Shown: positions 55,490 through 64,000, counted from the stretch's first letter. The stretch: DNA of 64,000 nt from Microvirga ossetica (GCF_002741015.1 NZ_CP016616.1:789501-853500), one strand, 5' to 3'. Translations and numbers: made by a program. Notes: generated by a model from the sequence alone, not told the origin.

Positions 55490-55854
55490 CTAGGCGGCAT
55501 GGGGTACCAGGAACCGGAGCTGCAAGTGCTTCCATTGCTTATGGGAAGAGTCAAATTGCGAAGGGCTATAAAACGGTGCGCAGCGGCGGATCGCTCGAAA
55601 TGCAACTTGCCCCCGCTGAGATCCCGCCTGTGGCCCGACACTCTGCCGAGGCTTGGACAACGCCCCATCAGGCTTCAGGTAGATTTCAACTGTCACCGGA
55701 GTCTGCTGGAGATCAGTCGGCGGGACGAAGCAGCGATGGATCTGGCTTAGCATGAGCTGAAAGACTGCAGCCTTCTCGCTTTCGGTAATCGCGTGGCTCG
55801 CGCCGCAACGCCCATTATCACGAGTATTGTCAGTGTCCGTCCTAAACTTTTCAT
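55490..55854 (-). pseudogene. Secreted TonB-C-like protein with a frameshift
   Basis: Start MKSLGRTLTILVIMGV (a signal peptide), then a shift near 55805 into ASHAITESEKAAVFQLMLSQ, IHRCFVPP and TPVTVEIYLKPDGALSKP, and FRAIRRCAPF. The last parts resemble the TonB C-terminal domain (VxxxLxxDGxL and AxxAxxxCxP). One frameshift separates the export signal from the domain. Confidence 0.45.
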
Positions 55855-55939
55855 CTCAGTCACTGGTGCATAGCCAAACTCCTGGTTCCGAGGCTTTGAT
55901 CTTAGCCGTGGCGCCAGCGTGCTTCCAGGATACGAGTCG

Positions 55940-55990
55940 AAAAAGAAAACGCCCCGGCCGAGTATGGTCTTGGGCCTCAGCCAGGGCGTT
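55940..55990 (-). terminator. Intrinsic terminator, minus strand
   Basis: On the minus strand AACGCCC-GGC-GAG pairs with its complement over a long loop, followed by TTTTCTTTTT. The identical 14-mer AAAACGCCCCGGCC recurs at 56269-56282, perhaps a second terminator of the same type. Confidence 0.45.
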
Positions 55991-56882
55991 CCTGCGGGAG
56001 AGGGCAACCCGCATTTGGTCGAGCTGATACGCAGCGCGCCCGGTGAAAGAACTCTGACGCGACAAGGTAAACAACTGGTGTTTGGTTGGACGCCCTGGCC
56101 ATGTTTTTTCCGGCTCTACCGCCGGGGCGCCAGTGGACTTGCCTTTGCAAAACAAAAGAAGAGCCACTCTCTAAAGGATACGCTGCTCTTGCAGGCTCAC
56201 AACGTCTCAGAAGGTCGGGCACGCCATCCCAGAAGTGCCACGCTCAGCATTCGGGTTAGCGCTGAAATAAAACGCCCCGGCCTGGAGCCGAACACCACGT
56301 CCACTCCGACCATGGCGTCTGCGGTCCCATAGGAGTCAGGCCGCGAGGCTTGAACGGGAACGAGCTCACAAAGGTCCAATGCGGTAGCGAGGAAATGTGC
56401 CCCAGCCAACGGTTTCCAGTTCCGTGGCAAGGGCACGTGCCGAGTTGTCACGGCTCCGCCCATCAGACTAGCCATTCACAGATAATCGCCAACGCCGCCC
56501 GATGGGCAGCTTTGTCACACTCACATCACGAGGAGATCATGAACCTTGCTGAGATCCAGCGCACTCTCTCGGCTTCCTCATCACATACTTGCTCGTTGGC
56601 TTTGCATCTTTGCCCAGCCGGTCGCGAGCACCGGCGACGCCATCCTTGAGTGAGAGAAGAGCGGGCCTGACGATCCTATCAGCTTGGCTGATCGCCCCAG
56701 CTGAAGCTCAGGACACTTGAGCAACGTCCACCAAAACCCTACAAAGCGCATGGCTAGTTTGAGCGCTGGGGCAAGCGTCGGAACGTTACGGATGAGCTCG
56801 CCCTGAAGGATTAATACCGGCGAAAGCATTGCTGCGAGGCATGGGAAAGATCATGATCTGAACCACACGCTGGGGTAGTATT
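55991..56882. other. Long stretch with no supportable gene
   Basis: Minus-strand frames such as 56197-56475 lack recognisable motifs. The only structure I see is the second copy of the terminator-like 14-mer at 56269-56282. Confidence 0.4.
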
Positions 56883-56996
56883 ATGCAGGCTCTTTCGATC
56901 GTTGCTCTTTTCGTTGGCGTCACCTTCACAACATTCGTCGTGCTCCTTGGCGTCGCCGACTACGTCGATCCACTTTTTGTATTGAGAATCCACTAA
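56883..56996 (+). CDS. 37-residue membrane peptide
   Basis: MQALSIVALFVGVTFTTFVV then LLGVADYVDPLFVLRIH: one membrane span. The stop TAA begins at the TA target site of the IS630 element that starts at 56996; excising the element would give TAG, so the peptide end is unchanged. Weak ribosome-binding site. Could be a chance frame. Confidence 0.3.
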   Translation: MQALSIVALFVGVTFTTFVVLLGVADYVDPLFVLRIH

Positions 56997-57592
56997 GTAG
57001 GTCGCCAAAAGTTCTGCAACAGCTTTCTGAGCCAGAAGTGTTTGGATGCCATGCCCGCCTTGCGACACGCTTGTTGTGGCGTCAGCGCCAGAACCCAGGC
57101 TGCGGCATCGGCGGCCAGGGCATCGATGGATGCGGCCTGCCGGTTGGCCGCTACCAACCTCTTGAGTTCGCGCCAGAGCTGATCCATCGGGCTCAGTTCG
57201 GGTGCCTGCCGGGGCAGCCACACGAAGCGGATCCGCAACCGGTCTGCCAGCGCCTGGGTCTGCGGGGCGGTGTGGGCGCTGGCCCGGTCGCTCAGCAGCC
57301 AGAGCCAGCCGGCGCCGCGGTAGCGGCGCCGCAATGCGCGCAGGAACGCCTGGGCATCGGCCTGACCGGCGTGGGAACGGATCAGCACCACCCGGCGCGC
57401 GCTTCGCAGGTCGATCGCCCCAAACAGCACCCGCTTCGCGTTGCGGCCGGTGATCGGCACGGTGGCCTGAGTGCCCTTGAGCGCCCAGGTCGCCCGCAGC
57501 GGCGGAAACAGCCGCAACAGCGTCCAGTCGAGGCACAGCAGCCGATCGCCTCTGTGCCAGCCCGCCTTCAGACGCCGGGTGATGCCCCTTAT
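56993..57592 (-). pseudogene. IS630 transposase, C-terminal part
   Basis: From RRLKAGWHRGDRLLCLDWTL (first Asp) through LLSDRASAHTAPQTQAL (second Asp) to ELSPMDQLWRELKRLV (the expected catalytic Glu position carries Asp here) and a full end. The matching N-terminal part is at 59075-59579; the IS110 element lies between. Confidence 0.75.
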
Positions 57593-59074
57593 ATGGGCCG
57601 ATACGTCAGTCAAGTGCTGGTCGCAGATGTTGCCGTGATCTCCGAGGTTGAGCCCGATGGCGCTCATGCGAACCGGTCGTCCGCATCACCTTATATCCGG
57701 TTGGGCCATAGCCCTGACCATGATCCCGCATGCGACGGGCACGGGCTCCAAGGTGAGCGCGACCATTCTTTTTTGCGGCATTCTTCCAGCCAGGGGGCGA
57801 AAGCGGTCGCGCTCCCCTCAGACATCACGCGCTGACAATCCAGCGCCAGCGCGCAACGAGGTTCAGGGCTTCACGACAACATCGGCCGGAAGGGCGCCTG
57901 TTTCGACATAGCGCCACAGCAGGATCAGCAGCTTGCGGGCGAGCGCCACAATCGCAATGCGTCGGACCCGACCGGTGGCTGAACCCACACGGCTGCGGAA
58001 CCAGCCCGCGAGCGCACTGTCAGGTTGGTTGCGCACCCACAGCCAGGCGAGTTCGATCAGCGCCTTGCGGGCGCGGGCATTCCCGGCCTTGGTGATGCCC
58101 TGCTCGCGTGACCTGCGGCCGCTCGCAAACGGACTGGGGGTCAGCCCTACATAGGAGGCCACGTGGCGCCGGCTGGCAAAGCATCGGTAGAACACCTCCT
58201 TGGCGAGGACAGTTGCAAGCTCAGGCCCAATGCTCTTCACGTGCAGCAAGGCCCCGAGCTTGGATGAGGTCGCTGCTTTCGCCGCCGCCGCTTCGGCATC
58301 GCGCCTCGTCTCGACCTCTGCCAGCTGCCGCAGCACGAGTTCGAGCCAGTCGAGCTGATGGGCGATCTCCTCCGACAGTCGCGGTGGCAGGGGCCGACCA
58401 TCCCCCGTGATTAGCTGCGGCAGGCGCCGACGGCGATCCGGCCGCAGCGGCTCGTAGTCGGCGATCCCCTGCGTGGCGCACAGCCCCTGGATCCGGTTGA
58501 CGAGGCGGATGCGCTCCTGCAGCAGCGTGGCGCGCTCGCGGCTCGGACGACGCGCATCCTCCTCATCCGGCGACGGCGGGCGGACCATGGAGCAGACCTT
58601 CGGCTCGCCGCGGGACCAGGCCATCAGCGCCCGCAGCAGAGCCTGGGCATCCAGGCGGTCTGTCTTCGCCCGCCGCGCACGGCGGTCAACCTGCAGAGAA
58701 CTTGGGTCCATGACATGGCTGCTGACGCCGTGCGCCTCGAGAAGGCGGTGCAGCCAGAACCCGTCGCGGCCGGCCTCGTAGCAGCATGACACGTGCGGGC
58801 TTGCGCTGGTGCGTCGTTCCACACGGGTTTGGATGCGGGCGAGCAGGTCGAGCACCGCCTGTCCGTCACCGGCGGGGAGCCGATGCAACTCGATCTTGGC
58901 GGCATCGGGCGCATGTAGCGCCACAAGCCAGGAGCGGCGGCTGAGTTCGAGAGCCAGAAAGATCGTGTGGGTGCTGTCCGAGAATGAAGCGTCGGCTGAT
59001 GGAGAGTGGAACATGAGCGACCTCCAGAGGTGAGGTGACCGCCTTACTTCACCAATCTGGCGGTCCCTGGCCCA
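57582..59074 (-). mobile_element. IS110-family element inserted in IS630 (ends approximate)
   Basis: The IS630 reading resumes at RGITRRLKAGW near 57592 and breaks off after HLAQKK near 59075, so everything between belongs to the inserted IS110. It includes about 270 bp of non-coding DNA downstream of the transposase gene, where other features are absent. Confidence 0.65.
57863..59014 (-). CDS. IS110-family transposase
   Basis: 383 residues from ATG 59014 (GGAGG upstream). N-terminal DEDD domain: IFLALELSRRSWLVALHAPD and the later KTDRLDAQALLRALMAW. C-terminal domain: LLHVKSIGPELATVLAKEVF, YVGLTPSPFASGRRSREQGI, with the Ser region. Intact. It is from a different IS110 subgroup than the one at 6384. 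Confidence 0.85.
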   Translation of the reverse strand: MFHSPSADASFSDSTHTIFLALELSRRSWLVALHAPDAAKIELHRLPAGDGQAVLDLLARIQTRVERRTSASPHVSCCYEAGRDGFWLHRLLEAHGVSSHVMDPSSLQVDRRARRAKTDRLDAQALLRALMAWSRGEPKVCSMVRPPSPDEEDARRPSRERATLLQERIRLVNRIQGLCATQGIADYEPLRPDRRRRLPQLITGDGRPLPPRLSEEIAHQLDWLELVLRQLAEVETRRDAEAAAAKAATSSKLGALLHVKSIGPELATVLAKEVFYRCFASRRHVASYVGLTPSPFASGRRSREQGITKAGNARARKALIELAWLWVRNQPDSALAGWFRSRVGSATGRVRRIAIVALARKLLILLWRYVETGALPADVVVKP

Positions 59075-59579
59075 TGAGATCTTTTTTCTGCGCCAGATGA
59101 GGCGCGCGCTCGACATAGACGTAGCGCGGGCGCTTCCAGCGATAGCCTGCCTCGTGCAGCCGGCGCCGCAGGGTCCGGGGGCTGACCGCGAGGCCCTTCG
59201 TGGCCAGGTCGTGCGCCAGCAGCGGCACCGTCCAGCTCGTGGCCTGATAGCCGCAGCGGCGCGGGTCGCGCGCCAGGGCCGCCGCCAGCCGCCGCGGCGT
59301 GAGGGTGTGGTGAAGGCGCGGACGCCCGCTGCGCGGCCGGTCGATCAGTGCCGTGGCCTCATGCTCGGCCCTGTACTGGGCCAGCCAGCGGTGCACGCTG
59401 GTGCGGTTGACGCGGCAGCGGCGGGCCGCCTCCGCCATAGAATGCCCCTCGGCCACCAGCAGCAGCGCTTCGAGGCGGCGATACACACGGGCCTCACGGG
59501 CGCCAGCAAGCGCGGCGGCCAGCCGCTTGCGATCCGCCTCGTCGAGCCACGTCTCGGGAGAGTGATCATGTCGTTGCAT
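59075..59579 (-). pseudogene. IS630 transposase, N-terminal part
   Basis: From MQRHDHSPETWLDEADRKRL, with the helix-turn-helix HSMAEAARRCRVNRTSVHRW, the Arg-rich DNA-binding linker RPRSGRPRLHHTLTPRR, to APHLAQKK, where the IS110 insertion cuts it. Confidence 0.75.
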
Positions 59580-59751
59580 GCTCCCCAGAAAACACCCGCA
59601 GCGCTCGCGTTGCAAGACTTATGGCGGCCTACTTAGTTAGGACTGCGCGCAACTGCTCAGTCCGGGTGCAGCCTCTTTCGTGACAATAGGCCATCACCAT
59701 CCCGTCACACTCGACCATCATCACCTCCTGCTCGCGCTAGGGAGATCCCCG

Positions 59752-59976
59752 ATGGCCACGCCGCGGTTCACAGAAGAGGAGATCACTGCCCGGGCTCGGC
59801 AGCTTGCCGACGAGCAGGGCCCTGGCTGGGAAGCGCTCATGGACAAGGAGCAGGTTGGTAAGGATCTAGCCGAACTCCGCTATTGGCGAGAACTGGCCCT
59901 CATGAAGCTGGAGGCCGACCAACCGACGGTTCTGGAGGTCGAGGCCAGCACGCCGAAAACAGTAGGGTTAGAGTGA
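59752..59976 (+). CDS. Small hypothetical protein
   Basis: 74 residues: MATPRFTEEEITARARQLAD, a helix containing GPGWEALMDKEQVGKDL, then a Val/Glu-rich tail. No signal peptide. Not recognised; the acidic helical make-up is protein-like. ATG at 59752. Confidence 0.4.
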   Translation: MATPRFTEEEITARARQLADEQGPGWEALMDKEQVGKDLAELRYWRELALMKLEADQPTVLEVEASTPKTVGLE

Positions 59977-60428
59977 GACGAACGCTTCGATACGGCTGCG
60001 TACCACCGGTGAGGTTGAAGCCCGCAACAGGGGCCGGAGCACTTCTTTCTACCGGCCCGCGTCTCGATTACGCGAGCAGATACCTCCTGCCTCATCTCGC
60101 ACGACCAATTCGGAATACGCAGCCATCTCTTGGAACCCTGGAGCACCCATGCTGAGGTCGATCCCGTTGGATCAGGGTGACGCGTGCTCGGTCACACTGT
60201 CGGCGAACTCCAATTAACCCACCTCCCGTCCCGGGGAGTTCTGCTTTGTTCGGCAAGCTACTCCCACATGCGACGGCTAAGCACAGCCGATGCTCGCAGT
60301 CGCGGCAAGCGCGCTGAAACGTGCTGTAGTTCTCCTGCCGCACAATGGCCGAAACCTGGACCAGAACGCGCCCGCATAGCCAGGTAGGCCTTATTGCGAC
60401 CTCGCTTTGAATGGGGTTCAGTTTCTAA
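59977..60428. other. Gene-free stretch
   Basis: No frame with recognisable content, no RNA gene and no clear repeat. Confidence 0.4.
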
Positions 60429-60761
60429 TCAGTCGCAGCGGCGAACCCGTCGAACCTCAGTGCGGCCCCAACGGTCCCTTTCCTCAATGGTGACGTTCCG
60501 GCAGCGTTCTTCGTCCACACGGTAACGGCGTTCATCACGCCGAGCATCGCGCCTTCCCGCCTCATATGCGCGTTCCGCATCACGACGCTCGCGCCACCGC
60601 TCACGACGCTCACGCTCCTCCTGCTGAGGATCACCAACGCCAACCTGGGGGCGACCATCAGGGCCGATGCCGAATTGAAGCTGGGGCTGAGCGAAAGAAG
60701 GTGCCGCAATAAAGAGACTTGAGCCGAATGTCACCACAGCTAGAAAAGCAAATTTTCTCAT
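60429..60761 (-). CDS. Secreted Arg/Glu-rich small protein
   Basis: 110 residues from ATG 60761. A signal peptide (MRKFAFLAVVTFGSSLFIAA, cleavage near AQP) is followed by a highly charged Arg/Glu helix (QQEERERRERWRERRDAERA) and a C-terminal CRNVTIEERDRWGRTEVRRV with two Cys. Periplasmic. The promoter at 60790-60814 is an exact EcfG match, so it is probably stress-induced. Confidence 0.65.
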   Translation of the reverse strand: MRKFAFLAVVTFGSSLFIAAPSFAQPQLQFGIGPDGRPQVGVGDPQQEERERRERWRERRDAERAYEAGRRDARRDERRYRVDEERCRNVTIEERDRWGRTEVRRVRRCD

Positions 60762-60789
60762 GTACATACACTTTCTGACAATCGCTTGT

Positions 60790-60814
60790 AACGCTGTGTT
60801 CCCTGTGCGGTTCC
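60790..60814 (-). promoter_or_regulatory. Putative EcfG promoter, exact consensus
   Basis: On the minus strand GGAAC (60814-60810), 16 bases, CGTT (60793-60790). It lies 29 bases upstream of the secreted-protein start at 60761. Confidence 0.65.
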
Positions 60815-60943
60815 ACTGCTCGACTGGAATGCAGCCATTTAACAGGGGGTCATGGCGAGACGATCTTAAGCTCTCTCTTCTGCTCTAAGCCCTCTCCAGG
60901 CCCCGAGCCAAGCCAGTGCACCCGCCAATCAATTGAGAACCCT

Positions 60944-61204
60944 ATGACTGATCAGGCCATTGTCTGCACGGACGGCGCTTGCCTCGGGAATCCCATTCCC
61001 GGTGGATACGCTGCTGTCATTGCTCGTGCAGGTGAAGAAGGGATTCTCCTCGGACGAGAGCGGACCACGATGGACAATAAGATGGCGATGACAGCCGCCA
61101 TTAAGGAGCTTGAGGCTGTCCCTCTGGATCTCCCCATCGTGATCCACAGCGACAGCCAGTACGTGATCAACCGGAGGATGTGCCATACACCGAGTGGACG
61201 ATAA
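60944..61204 (+). pseudogene. Truncated ribonuclease HI
   Basis: 86 residues from ATG 60944. VCTDGACLGNPIPGGYAAVI (with the first Asp), RTTMDNKMAMTAAIKELEAV and PIVIHSDSQYVIN (with the third Asp) match RNase HI, but the catalytic Glu of NRMEL is Ala (KMAMT). The protein stops after VINRRM, losing the last third with the final catalytic residues. It should be inactive as a nuclease. Confidence 0.65.
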
Positions 61205-61280
61205 GTGGGATAGATTTCATGATGCCCTCCCGGGGACGACAACAGTAACCAGGAGGGACCGATAGCCTCAAACCAACTCG

Positions 61281-62051
61281 TTAGACCGATACAAAGTCTA
61301 GGTCACGAGATACTAGGTTGAAGGTGAGTTGATACTCGCTTACGCCAGCCACTGGGAACCCTGTATCAAGGGGAGCATCATCCGCCTCGCCGAAGTCAAT
61401 CGCGTCATTCAAAGCGTTCAGTGCTATGTATTCAACAAATTCTTCCCTAAGTGACGTAGTTGTGACGTCAAATTCGAACGTGAATACTCCTTCGGACGTC
61501 GGCTCAAATAGGGACCCGAGCGCTGCTACGAGCTCCTCCTCGGGAAGGTTCTCAAGCCCATACTGGATGTCGCCAACGGCATCCTCAACGGCAGTGATCA
61601 GCACCTTGGGCGGAAGGAAATGAAGCTCATCATTGATAGCAAGCCGTCCGATCATGGCGAAGTTTGCACTGCCAGCATAGAGACTGGCTTCAGGATCATA
61701 GCTCGCATCGAGCTTGATCAGTGATTTGACCAAGGACGCGTCCGCTCTTGCCTGTCCTCGGGTGTAGGGCTCCCCGACATTGTTGGAGGCTACATCGTGC
61801 CTATAGAAGAGGTAGTCTAGACGATCTACCGGATCGTCCGACACAGGCCCTAACGCAATCAGACGTGCTTGACTGAGAGGATTGCCCGAAGACGTAGTGA
61901 GCGGCTGCCCCCCATAGTCGCCGGCTGAATAACCGCCGCCTCCGTAGTTCCCATAGGTTGGCAGTTCTAAGGCTCCCTCTGTGCCTATCGGCAAGATCTC
62001 GCCCGTCGAGGGGTCTACAGGAAACGTTCTCTCCCAGTTGATGTAAGCCAT
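61281..62051 (-). CDS. Hypothetical protein with phospholipase A2-like motif
   Basis: 256 residues. A Gly/Tyr-rich stretch lies at 33-48. The segment DPVDRLDYLFYRHDVASNN and then RADASLVKSL resembles the D..D....HD..Y / AD..L pattern of phospholipase A2-like domains in bacterial toxins and phage proteins. The C-terminal half is acidic and beta-rich. No signal peptide; secretion by a type I system is conceivable. Motif-level hint only. Confidence 0.45.
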   Translation of the reverse strand: MAYINWERTFPVDPSTGEILPIGTEGALELPTYGNYGGGGYSAGDYGGQPLTTSSGNPLSQARLIALGPVSDDPVDRLDYLFYRHDVASNNVGEPYTRGQARADASLVKSLIKLDASYDPEASLYAGSANFAMIGRLAINDELHFLPPKVLITAVEDAVGDIQYGLENLPEEELVAALGSLFEPTSEGVFTFEFDVTTTSLREEFVEYIALNALNDAIDFGEADDAPLDTGFPVAGVSEYQLTFNLVSRDLDFVSV

Positions 62052-62202
62052 CATGCCCTCTCATGAAAAATATCACGTGCACTACTGAGGCAGCACAACG
62101 GAGCAATATGGCTCGACCGTGTCAGCTTGAGCAGTGGAATGACTATGCGCAGCCGAAATTCTCAGGTTAATTGTCCAAACCTTTGTCTCAGCGCAGCGAC
62201 TA

Positions 62203-63253
62203 GAGCCTCGGACCGGAAATGAGACTCCTGGCTTCTGTGCGAGGCCGAGCTGTGATTCACTGCCTGGACTGGGAGGTGGATTATGGGTCATTGCTATTCC
62301 CTGGATCTGCGGGTGCGCGTCGCCGACTTTGTCGATGCAGGTCATTCCTGCCGGGCGGCAGCCCAGCACTTTGACGTCAGCGAGAGTTTCGCCATCAAGC
62401 TGGTGCAGCGGAAGCGGCGGTTCGGCTCGCCGGCACCGGCCCGGCAAGGCCGTCCGCCCGGACGCGGCAAGCTGGTGCCCTATGAGAGCTTCTTGATCCA
62501 GACGGTCGAGGCCGAGCCGGCCATCACCATGCCCGAGCTGGCCGCAAGGCTGCTGACTGAGCATGGGATCGTTGCGGCTCCCGCGATGCTCTCGCGCTTC
62601 CTGTGCCGGCACGGCTTCTCATATAAAAAAATGCCTGATGGCGGCGGAGTGCGCACGCGCCGATGTGCGGGATGAGCGCCGGGTCTGGCATGCCCAGCGC
62701 CAGCCGCGCATGCGCCAGGAGACGCACCGGCTGGTGTTCCTGGACGAGACGTATGTCAACACCAAGATGACGCGCCTGCGCGGGCGGAGCCGCAGGGGCC
62801 AGCGCCTACGCATGAAAGCTCCCTTTGGACACTGGAAAACCCATACCTTTCTGGCTGGGCTACGGTGCAACGAGTTGTGCGCGCCGTGGATCATCGATGG
62901 CCCGATCACCCGGTTGGCGTTCGAGGCTTACATTGAGACGCAGCTCGCGCCGACGCTGCGCAAAGGCGATGTGGTGATCCTCGACAACCTGGCTGTCCAC
63001 AAGAGCGAGAAGGCCGCTCAGTGTCTGAAGCAACGCGGAGCCTGGTTCCTGTTTTTACCTGCTTATTCGCCTGATCTTAATCCAATTGAACAGGCCTTTG
63101 CCAAGATCAAAGCGCACTTGCGCAAGGCCGAGGCCCGAACGTTCGACGCGCTCTGGCGAGCGCTCGGTGAGATCTGCAACCTGTTCGAACCACAAGAGTG
63201 CTGGAACTACCTTAAGGCTGCCGGATATGCGTCCGTTTAACCGTCCGATGCTC
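62203..63253 (+). mobile_element. IS630-family insertion sequence
   Basis: Inverted ends GAGCCTCGGACCGG at the left and, on the other strand, GAGCATCGGACGGT at the right, flanked by TA at 62201-62202 and 63254-63255. 1051 bp, the normal IS630 size. Confidence 0.8.
62283..63240 (+). CDS. IS630 transposase split by an A7 frameshift
   Basis: The first frame (62283-62675) gives the helix-turn-helix N-terminus ([20 protein letters not shown]) up to HGFSYKK. At a run of seven A (62625-62631) the frame moves by one and continues [11 protein letters not shown] with the DDE core: [11 protein letters not shown] (Asp), [13 protein letters not shown] (Asp), [17 protein letters not shown] (Glu). Transposase production through slippage on such A-runs is known in this family, so the element may be active. 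A homopolymer error is the alternative. Confidence 0.75.
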
Positions 63254-63652
63254 TAGCAGTCCAAGGAGTGATTGACGATGCGGAGCCGGTACAGACTTAA
63301 CAGAACCGCCCTGACCGCCACTGGTCAGTTGAGCCTCGGTCAGGTCCAATTTGGCACTCCGATAAGCATTCGGTTGATCTACTTCCGATCCTGCTCGACA
63401 GAGCCTGCGAGCGCTTGCCGCGAGTAGGTTCTGTGAAGCCAATAGGGGAGCAGGAGCTATCCCTCAGACCTGTGCAACCGACCAGCCACAATGAGACATG
63501 TCGCTTTTGATGTCTCACCCTCGTGGCCTTACCCAGTTCCGTTGACTTCGGCTGCCCCAACGACGTGCCGTATAAAGTCATGTCGTTTTCAGTGAAGCAA
63601 TTTCATGCAATAGTATGTGACAGGTAGCTCAAAAACACGAGGAGCCGCGATC
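63254..63652. other. Gene-free stretch before the last gene
   Basis: No frame with recognisable content is present. It presumably carries the promoter of the response regulator at 63653; no consensus EcfG site is visible. Confidence 0.4.
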
Positions 63653-64000
63653 ATGAATGAATTATATGGTCGAATTATTCTCGTGGCAGAAAAAGAATAC
63701 TTCATTACAGATGATCTGACGCAGGCTTTGGAGAAGGCAGGGGCCGATGTTCTCGGTCCAGTCGGTACCTTAGATGGTGCCCTGAGTCTTCTCGAAGTGA
63801 TGGACCGGGTCGATGGAGCCGTGCTCGACATCAATCTTCGCGATGAAGCGGTGTATCGTGTGATCGACGTGCTGGAAGCGCGTGGCATCCCCTATGTGTT
63901 CGCGACAAGCGATGGGGAAACAGCCATTCCTGACAAATACAAGCATGTGCCTCGGTGGATGAAGCCGTTCCATCTGGAAGACCTTGCAAAGGGGTTCGGG
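63653..64000 (+). CDS. Single-domain response regulator, runs off the window
   Basis: At least 116 residues, cut by the window end. A receiver: IILVAEKEYFITDDLTQALE, Asp59 in AVLDINLRDE and the Lys in RWMKPFHLEDL. Subgroup members are stand-alone CheY-like or PhyR-accessory proteins in this order. GGAG lies before the ATG at 63653. Confidence 0.75.
   Translation, partial: MNELYGRIILVAEKEYFITDDLTQALEKAGADVLGPVGTLDGALSLLEVMDRVDGAVLDINLRDEAVYRVIDVLEARGIPYVFATSDGETAIPDKYKHVPRWMKPFHLEDLAKGFG

Larger units (their letters stand above)
56996..59633 (-). mobile_element. IS630-family element split by an IS110 element
   Basis: Terminal repeats: AGTAGGTCGCC at the left and, inverted, AGTAGGCCGCC at the right, extending imperfectly for about 25 bp. 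Both ends are flanked by TA (56994-56995 and 59634-59635), the usual IS630 target duplication. The transposase gene is cut in two by an IS110 insertion. Confidence 0.8.

Noticed and set aside
1..64000. CRISPR array or cas genes
   Set aside because: No regularly spaced short repeats were seen and no Cas motif appears in any frame.

Overview
The window is about 64 kb of GC-rich chromosome or large replicon from an alphaproteobacterium of the order Hyphomicrobiales, most probably a Microvirga/Methylobacterium-like member of the Methylobacteriaceae. The pointers are a NepR-EcfG anti-sigma/sigma pair, DUF6894 and DUF6766 proteins, a GcrA-type protein, HisKA_2 and Crp/Fnr regulators, and many IS110, IS630, IS6 and IS5 elements. 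This assignment is inferred from gene content; no 16S or marker phylogeny is possible here.

Layout. 0-3 kb: a truncated LuxR-type response regulator, the last codons of an amidohydrolase, and a membrane-anchored alpha/beta hydrolase. 3-8.5 kb: the 3' half of a tRNA-Lys, a lone SF2 helicase, then an IS110/IS6 cluster bounded by a 75-bp inverted repeat. 8.5-14 kb: a GntR-type regulator divergent from a sugar ABC importer (binding protein, two permeases, no ATPase) with a GH51 arabinofuranosidase. 14-16.5 kb: gene debris (kinase, IS5 and DUF1612 remnants) and an acetamidase/formamidase. 17-32 kb: a potassium/ion block holding two kup genes, a complete kdpFABC-kdpDE locus on the minus strand with its tiny upstream membrane ORFs, and corA. 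The same bipartite sequence lies upstream of kdpF and of the gene pair ending in kup, which suggests one KdpE regulon.

32-40 kb: a group II intron remnant fused to a transposase tail, a GAF/HisKA_2 kinase and a single-domain response regulator, then a cluster of small stress-type genes (Crp/Fnr, DUF6894, helix-hairpin-helix). Four of these share a two-hairpin 5' leader that hides the ribosome-binding site. 40.5-44.8 kb: a tight four-gene module (vWA protein, Ser/Thr kinase with FHA domain, PPP-type phosphatase, zinc-ribbon membrane protein), the best candidate for a little-described signalling system. 45-56 kb: IS5, DUF6894, a receiver lacking its phospho-acceptor, a NepR-like paralogue, secreted small proteins, YihY, GcrA-like, and nepR-ecfG. 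56-64 kb: an IS630 split by an IS110, a second IS630 with an A7 frameshift site, an RNase HI fragment, small secreted proteins, and a response regulator running off the end.

Two cautions. Many genes here carry a single-base frameshift, which may be real decay or assembly error. Family names come from motif recognition in the translated sequence, not from database searches.
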